Positions 59,187-64,000 of a DNA stretch of 64,000 bases are shown here, in pieces (positions within the stretch are counted from its first letter, which is position 1; each line of letters begins with the position of its first letter). The notes below the pieces were generated by a model. The model worked only from the letters and a program-made list of their open reading frames with translations. It had not been told where the DNA came from and searched no databases. The position numbers were made by a program, and so were the translations under genes. This DNA is from Micromussa lordhowensis (lineage: Eukaryota > Cnidaria > Anthozoa > Scleractinia > Lobophylliidae): the NCBI GenBank assembly GCA_964020085.1, contig OZ026603.1, positions 10,733,426 to 10,797,425 on the forward strand, read 5' to 3'.

Positions 59187-59639
59187 ATGAATGCCAACAT
59201 TTTCTTTGCCATAATGTTGTTGAGTATTGATGCTGTTTCATCAAGGAGAATCGAATATCAGAGCTGCGCTTCGCAAACGCGTGGAGAAATCATCTCTTTG
59301 GATATGACTCCCTGTGATCAAGATCCTTGTGTTTTCAGACGAGGAAACCAGGAGACGTTTACAATGAAATTCATTCCGCGCGAAACTATAGCATCCCCCA
59401 AAATTTACGCCAACGGAATAATGGGTTCTATGAGCATTCCATTGTCAATAAACCCCGATGCTTGTCAAGGCTACGGATTAAACTGCCCTCTGATGGCTGG
59501 CGTCGAAGCAGAGTTGGTGTTCTCCATGGCACTCCCTCGATTTTACATACCTCCTGGAGAGTACGCAATTGAAGCATACATCAAGGACCAAAATGACAAT
59601 GTGGTGGTCTGTGGAAAGATTTTTATAGAAATCGCTTAA
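59187..59639 (+). CDS. NPC2: NPC2-like ML-domain lipid-binding protein
   Basis: Intronless 150-codon gene. Residues 1-18 form a signal peptide (MNANIFFAIMLLSIDAVS). The rest is one MD-2-related lipid-recognition (ML) domain with six cysteines at 27, 43, 48, 93, 100 and 142, the NPC2 spacing for three disulfides (27-142, 43-48, 93-100). TPCDQDPC, NPDACQGYGLNCPL and YIPPGEYAIEAYIKDQNDN are recognisable family segments. NPC2 is a secreted/lysosomal sterol carrier that hands cholesterol to NPC1; cnidarians have expanded sets, some suggested to act in sterol exchange with algal symbionts, so the exact ligand is open. A polyadenylation motif AATAAA follows at 59851-59856. The start ATG context (caccATGA) is good and no upstream in-frame Met is competing. 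Confidence 0.93.
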   Translation: MNANIFFAIMLLSIDAVSSRRIEYQSCASQTRGEIISLDMTPCDQDPCVFRRGNQETFTMKFIPRETIASPKIYANGIMGSMSIPLSINPDACQGYGLNCPLMAGVEAELVFSMALPRFYIPPGEYAIEAYIKDQNDNVVVCGKIFIEIA

Positions 59640-59850
59640 ACAAGATGTCTTGGGATGGCGCATCGTACAGGATCCGCCCGAAACCTTTCTCAGGATTGCT
59701 CCGGCCATCTCTTATTTTAACCATATCAAATTGTATTTTTTGTAGTGGTATAGTTTTATCTTATTTTTTTTTTTTTGCCTTAATGAAGAATTTTTTTGTG
59801 GTACATGTATCAAAATAACATTGCAAAGAGAGAATATATAAGCATAGCGA

Positions 59851-59856
59851 AATAAA
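59851..59856 (+). promoter_or_regulatory. Probable polyadenylation signal of the NPC2-like gene
   Basis: AATAAA 212 bp after the stop codon, the first canonical signal downstream. Confidence 0.5.
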
Positions 59857-60159
59857 CTATCGTAACATAGCTCCTTGAAGTATCGGCGAAAAGTACATTT
59901 TTTTGGCAGTTTTTACATCACTTCAAATAAATTAATTAATGATAACAAGTGTGATCAGCGGAAAGAAAATGTAATGATGTTCCCTCAGTTTAACTTAATT
60001 ATCACGAAAATTAAAATTTATATTACATGTTAATGTCTTGGAGAGCTTTTAAAAGCGTACGGAAATTTCCTTGGAAAATTTCCAGAAAATTCGTAAATTG
60101 TTGAAGCCATTGAGCCGATAATTCTGAAATTTAGGGAATAAAATAAATTGGAACGGAAA

Positions 60160-60480
60160 TTCTGGGTAAGTTTTTGCGAGGTTGTCTTCTTTTATGGAAA
60201 CCCGGAAACGCTTTTCCATTCGCCAGTGAAAATTTCTGGAAAATTTAAACACAATTTTTGGCCAAAAGGAAAAGCATCCAACTGATGCAACTGATAAGCC
60301 CCACCCAAACTTTCGGTATATCTCGCAAGGTTGTCCTTTTTTCAAGAAATTCCGGTAAAAAGCTGTTCCATTCGCCACTGGAAATGTCCAGAAATTCAAA
60401 CCCGGACTTTTTTGGTCGAACTGGAACGCGCCCAACTTTTCATACAGAAACGGAAACCTGAGAGTCATTGATAAACCCCG
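60160..60480 (+). repeat. Two diverged tandem copies of a ~155-bp unit
   Basis: Both copies share GCGAGGTTGTC/GCAAGGTTGTC, TTCCATTCGCCA(G/C)TG and a closing TGATAA(G)CCCC(A/G)CCC. The copies differ at many positions, so the duplication is old. No coding meaning. Confidence 0.5.
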
Positions 60481-61360
60481 CCCCCTTTTGGACCAAGAAA
60501 TTTATGAAGCCCTCCTCCTCTGTTTTAAGCCCCAATTTAAGCCTCAATCTCTTTTTGGAGTTAGGCTCAATTTCCGCTCTCGAGTCTGGTCTACGTTCCT
60601 CCCAGAGGAGAGACTTCAGGGAAAGAGCTCGGGTTCCCCAAACAGCGGCTGGCAATAGGCCATGTACGAGTGTCTTTTTGCCTCTTTTGCCAATACGAGC
60701 CTTCGTGCGAAACCATTCAAATCAAAATGTGTTCCGTCTACAGGTTTATTTTCATGTGAATCAAATCACTTTCATAATATATAGATTTAGGCCAGCCTAA
60801 AAGCGTAGCTCCTGGGCCGGGTTGTTCAGAGCCCGATCAAACTAGCCGAGGATAAAGTAGAATTTTGATTTGAGTTTTGTAACTTTGCGGTGAGATTTTC
60901 TGTATATTGTTTTTGTGTTTTGAATTTTAATGAAAGCAAAATACGCAAAACAAAAGCAGTGAAAAAACTTTGTACAAAAGAAAAGGTTATGATTCGGTTA
61001 AATTTTAATCCTGGGTTAGCGTTAACCGGCTTCCTACCAACCCTACGCTGTTTACAGCAAGTTAATCCTGACATGAGCCCGCGATCTGATCGAAAAAAGC
61101 AGCACTTGGGCAGCGGTCAACTTTAAAAAAAACACGTGACCTCGATGAGCCCTGAACTTGAGCCCGCGATATGGTCACGTGATACTGGTCAGCGGATTCC
61201 TTGTTTTGACAGGTGTCAATTGACTGCAACATGGATGTCCAAAGGACGCTTTAAACCAAGGGTACATGTGCTCTGTCAACCTACAAGGAAAGCCCGCGAA
61301 AACTGAAGCCTCGTTTTGGTTTACGTGTCAATTGTGGCCGCCATGTTGCGCGACTCCACC

Positions 61361-61392
<32 letters not shown>

Positions 61393-61683
61393 GCGTACGC
61401 GCCCACGAGCAATACCGCTAGCCATGATACACATGAGAAAATCAGTTCATGGGTTCCCTTCAGTTTCCTAATATATAGATTTAGGCCAGCCTAAAAGCGT
61501 AGCTCCTGGGCCGGGTTGTTCAGAGCCCGATCAAACTAGCCGAGGATAAAGTAGAATTTTGATTTGAGTTTTGTAACTTTGCGGTGAGATTTTCTGTATA
61601 TTGTTTTTGTGTTTTGAATTTTAATGAAAGCAAAATACGCAAAACAAAAGCAGTGAAAAAACTTTGTACAAAAGAAAAGGTTA

Positions 61684-62422
61684 ATATATAGATTTAGGCC
61701 AGCCTAAAAGCGTAGCTCCTGGGCCGGGTTGTTCAGAGGCCGATCAAACTAGCCGAGGATAAAGTAGAATTTTGATTTGAGTTTTGTAACTTTGCGGTGA
61801 GATTTTCTGTATATTGTTTTTGTGTTTTGAATTTTAATGAAAGCAAAATACGCAAAACAAAAGCAGTGAAAAAACTTTGTACAAAAGAAAAGGTTATAAT
61901 TCGGTTAAATTTTAATCCTGGGTTAGCGTTAACCGGCTTCCTACCAACCCTACGCTGTTTACAGCAAGTTAATCCTGACATGAGCCCGCGATCTGATCGA
62001 AAAAAGTAGCACTTGGGCAGCGGTCAACTTTAAAAAAACACGTGACCTCGATGAGCCCTGAACTTGAGCCCGCGATATGGTCACGTGATACTGGTCAGCG
62101 GATTCCTTGTTTTGACAGGTGTCAATTGACTGCAACATGGATGTCCAAAGGACGCTTTAAACCAAGGGTACATGTGCTCTGTCAACCTACAAGGAAAGCC
62201 CGCGAAAACTGAAGCCTCGTTTTGGTTTACGTGTCAATTGTGACCGCCATGTTGCGCGACTCCACCACCGTCGTCGTCGTCGTCGTCGTCGTCGTGCGTA
62301 CGCGCCCACGAGCAATACCGCTAGCCATGATACACATGAGAAAATCAGTTCATGGGTTCCCTTCAGTTTCCTAATATGGGTATGGGGCTCCGCTTGGCGG
62401 CCTTCGGCCGCCGGAGCTCCGC
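61684..62422 (+). mobile_element. Helentron-like element, copy B, intact 739 bp
   Basis: Inserted in copy A at the sequence GGTTATAATTCGG: the left flank ends GGTTA and the right flank starts TATAATTCGG, so TA (61682-61683 and 62423-62424) is the only duplicated sequence. This gives exact ends: 5' ATATATAGATTTAGGCCAGC and 3' GCCGGAGCTCCGC. No ORF with recognisable motifs; non-autonomous. Confidence 0.8.
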
Positions 62423-62479
62423 TATAATTCGGTTAAATTTTAATCCTGGGTTAGCGTTAACCGGCTTCCTACCAACCCT

Positions 62480-62799
62480 CACACAGCGGTCAAACGCAAA
62501 AATCCAACGCCACTTCCGGTTTTCGCCGCCTCGAACTTCGTAAGAGTTTGAAGAGAAAACCTGCAAGACTTCTGTAGGAAAATGTTATAAAAATAGTACT
62601 GTGAGAGAAAATTACAAGCTGGGAGGACTTTAGGATGTCCATCACTAAATGTTCTGGTCATATGCGAAGTTTAAAGCTTAACTTTTCAGCGACTGTCTTA
62701 ACTTTGGGCTTGAAAGCGAAAATTTTCGAAAATTTAAGACTTTGTCAAGCGAAATTTTGGGGAGAACTGCGCACGCGCGCCACGTTTGACCGCTGTGTG
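62480..62799. mobile_element. MULE-like MITE with 9-bp target duplication
   Basis: ACCAACCCT occurs directly at 62471-62479 and 62800-62808, and only once in uninterrupted copies of the host element (61945 region), so it is a true 9-bp duplication. The ends CACACAGCGGTCAAACG and CGTTTGACCGCTGTGTG are a perfect 17-bp inverted repeat. Duplications of 9-11 bp are typical of Mutator-like elements; the superfamily call is inferred. 320 bp. Confidence 0.75.
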
Positions 62800-63488
62800 A
62801 CCAACCCTACGCTGTTTACAGCAAGTTAATCCTGACATGAGCCCGCGATCTGATCGAAAAAAGCAGCACTTGGGCAGCGGTCAACTTTAAAAAAACACGT
62901 GACCTCGATGAGCCCTGAACTTGAGCCCGCGATATGGTCACGTGATACTGGTCAGCGGATTCCTTGTTTTGACAGGTGTCAATTGACTGCAACATGGATG
63001 TCCAAAGGACGCTTTAAACCAAGGGTTTACGTGTCGTTTTGGTTTACGTGTCAATTGTGGCCGCCATGTTGCGCGACTCCACCACCGTCGTCGTCGTCGT
63101 CGTGCGTACGCGCCCACGAGCAATACCGCTAGCCATGATACACATGAGAAAATCAGTTCATGGGTTCCCTTCAGTTTCCTAATATGGGTATGGGGCTCCG
63201 CTTGGCGGCCTTCGGCCGCCGGAGCTCCGCTAATATGGGTATGGGGCTCCGCTTGGCGGCCTTCGGCCGCCGGAGCTCCGCTATGAAAGGTTTTGCCCGA
63301 GGACACGTTTTGAAACAGAGGCACAACATTGCTCGGAAGTGGCCCATTAATTGATCCTAACTAAAAACAAGTCAAAAGCAACGAATACCGAGAGCATTAA
63401 TCCATATGGATTAATCTAATTGGATTAATACCAACTTTCGAGGAATTATCTGAATTTAATTTCCTGATGCTGTTCACTGAGGGAACAT

Positions 63489-63496
63489 TATATAAA
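63489..63496 (+). promoter_or_regulatory. TATA-box-like sequence
   Basis: TATATAAA followed by GGCCG in an otherwise gene-free stretch. Could serve a plus-strand gene starting near the window end; unproven. Confidence 0.25.
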
Positions 63497-63899
63497 GGCC
63501 GTTTCCAACTGGTTACCAATTAGTTAAATTTATCGCATGCTTTTTTTCTCAGACCGCAAACAATACAGCCTTTGTTCTTGATTTGTTATTCCGATTGCCA
63601 TATTGTGGTTTTCTGAAAATGGCGAGATCGTGCGTTTTCCACGGATACGATTTATTGTGACTTGGCAAACTTATGTGAAATACGGAGGCGCTTTTGATTG
63701 CACATTGTTTGCTTTGCTTTGTGCATTTGATGTTCTCGAGAAGCTCCGAGAACGAAACGCAGCAGGAATATTTTAGACAGAGGTAAAGCAACAACAGCAG
63801 CAAGGTTACTGTGGTTCATTACAAGCTTCGAACCGGATGTAACTGTCAAGATCCTGATGTCGCGTCTTACTCAGAAACTTAACAATTACAGGGGTAGCG

Positions 63900-64000
63900 A
63901 TGTGCGAGGCGATAGACAATTCGAACTCAGCTTGCAGAATGATTAAAACACATTTAATCACAGTTCAAGGTTCGCGAGTTACACTGATAGCGACGGTGAT
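63900..64000 (+). CDS. Possible 5' end of a gene running off the window
   Basis: ATG at 63900 opens a frame that stays open to the last base (33 codons, MCEAIDNSNSACRMIKTHLI and on). It lies about 400 bp downstream of a TATA-like box. The frame is too short to recognise and may be chance. Confidence 0.15.
   Translation, partial: MCEAIDNSNSACRMIKTHLITVQGSRVTLIATV

Larger units (their letters stand above)
61471..63230 (+). mobile_element. Helentron-like element, copy A, inserted in copy C and itself split
   Basis: Segments 61471-61683, 62425-62479 and 62809-63230. It starts ATATATAGATTTAGG right after TA in copy C, and ends GGAGCTCCGC before TA at 63231, where copy C resumes with ATATGGGTATGG. 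The intact copies supply the uninterrupted reference. It was broken by copy B and by the 320-bp MITE at 62480-62799. About 50 bp present in B and C is missing near 63026. Confidence 0.75.
60777..63281 (+). mobile_element. Helentron-like element, copy C (oldest), split by later insertions
   Basis: The left part 60777-61470 starts ATATATAGATTTAGGCCAGC after TA (60775-60776). The right part 63233-63281 ends CCGGAGCTCCGC before TA (63282-63283). The two parts add up to 743 bp. It was broken at a TA by insertion of copy A (61471-63230). Features: 5' hairpin TTTAGGC-CA-GCCTAAA, offset inverted repeat AGCGTAGCTCC near the 5' end against GGAGCTCCGCT at the 3' end, (GTC)n at 61363-61391 and a 3' hairpin GGCGGCC-TTC-GGCCGCC. 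Confidence 0.75.

Noticed and set aside
61733..62009. Identical ORF pairs at 60826-61126 and 61733-62009
   Set aside because: They are the same non-coding segment in repeated transposon copies, without conserved start or known domain.
1..64000. tRNA, rRNA or viral genes
   Set aside because: Read for cloverleaf-like segments, rRNA-like conserved stretches and viral protein motifs; none seen by eye. A tRNAscan or rRNA search could not be run.

Overview
The window is animal nuclear DNA, most likely from a cnidarian and probably an anthozoan (stony coral or sea anemone). It is AT-rich, its genes are split by GT-AG introns, and its protein families are metazoan: SPARC/testican, FUT10/11, MRG15, G3BP, heparan-sulfate 6-O-sulfotransferase and NPC2. 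Introns and intergenic DNA are packed with short inverted-repeat transposons, as is typical of coral assemblies. The taxon is an inference from this pattern; no marker gene is present.

Region by region. 168-5937 (-): secreted SPARC/testican-like calcium-binding protein, six exons. 6950-16675 (+): an unrecognised 489-residue protein, five exons, with a Cys-rich N-terminus, coiled coil and acidic tail; its last intron holds a 5-kb transposon pile-up. 16676-24113: gene-poor, with foldback elements, a LINE 3' end and a piggyBac-like element. 24114-28307 (-): a FUT10/11-type fucosyltransferase, head to head with MRG15/MORF4L1 (28557-31725, +) across a 249-bp probable bidirectional promoter. 36285-47805 (+): a complete 13-exon G3BP. 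54022-55140 (+): intronless heparan-sulfate 6-O-sulfotransferase. 59187-59639 (+): intronless NPC2/ML-domain protein. 60777-63283: a stack of nested transposons. All exon joins given were built by hand and keep the reading frame throughout.

The genes are unrelated housekeeping, chromatin, stress-granule and secretory-pathway genes; no operon-like cooperation is implied. Two are glycan-modifying Golgi enzymes (FUT10/11, HS6ST), and a third product is a matricellular-type protein, but proximity is probably chance.

The most informative novelty is in the mobile DNA. (1) A ~740-bp family (five copies) is always flanked by TA and combines an offset inverted repeat, a 5' hairpin with a compensatory change, an internal GTC microsatellite and a GC-rich 3' hairpin, resembling Helentron/DINE-type elements. 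Its boundaries are fixed by three nested insertions. (2) Six foldback insertions with unrelated arm sequences share one architecture. (3) A 1.5-kb foldback has arms made of a 17-bp minisatellite. (4) Two large Tc1/mariner-like elements share terminal repeats but carry different subterminal palindromes. (5) Three piggyBac-like TTAA elements. (6) Two long, almost spacer-free palindromes.
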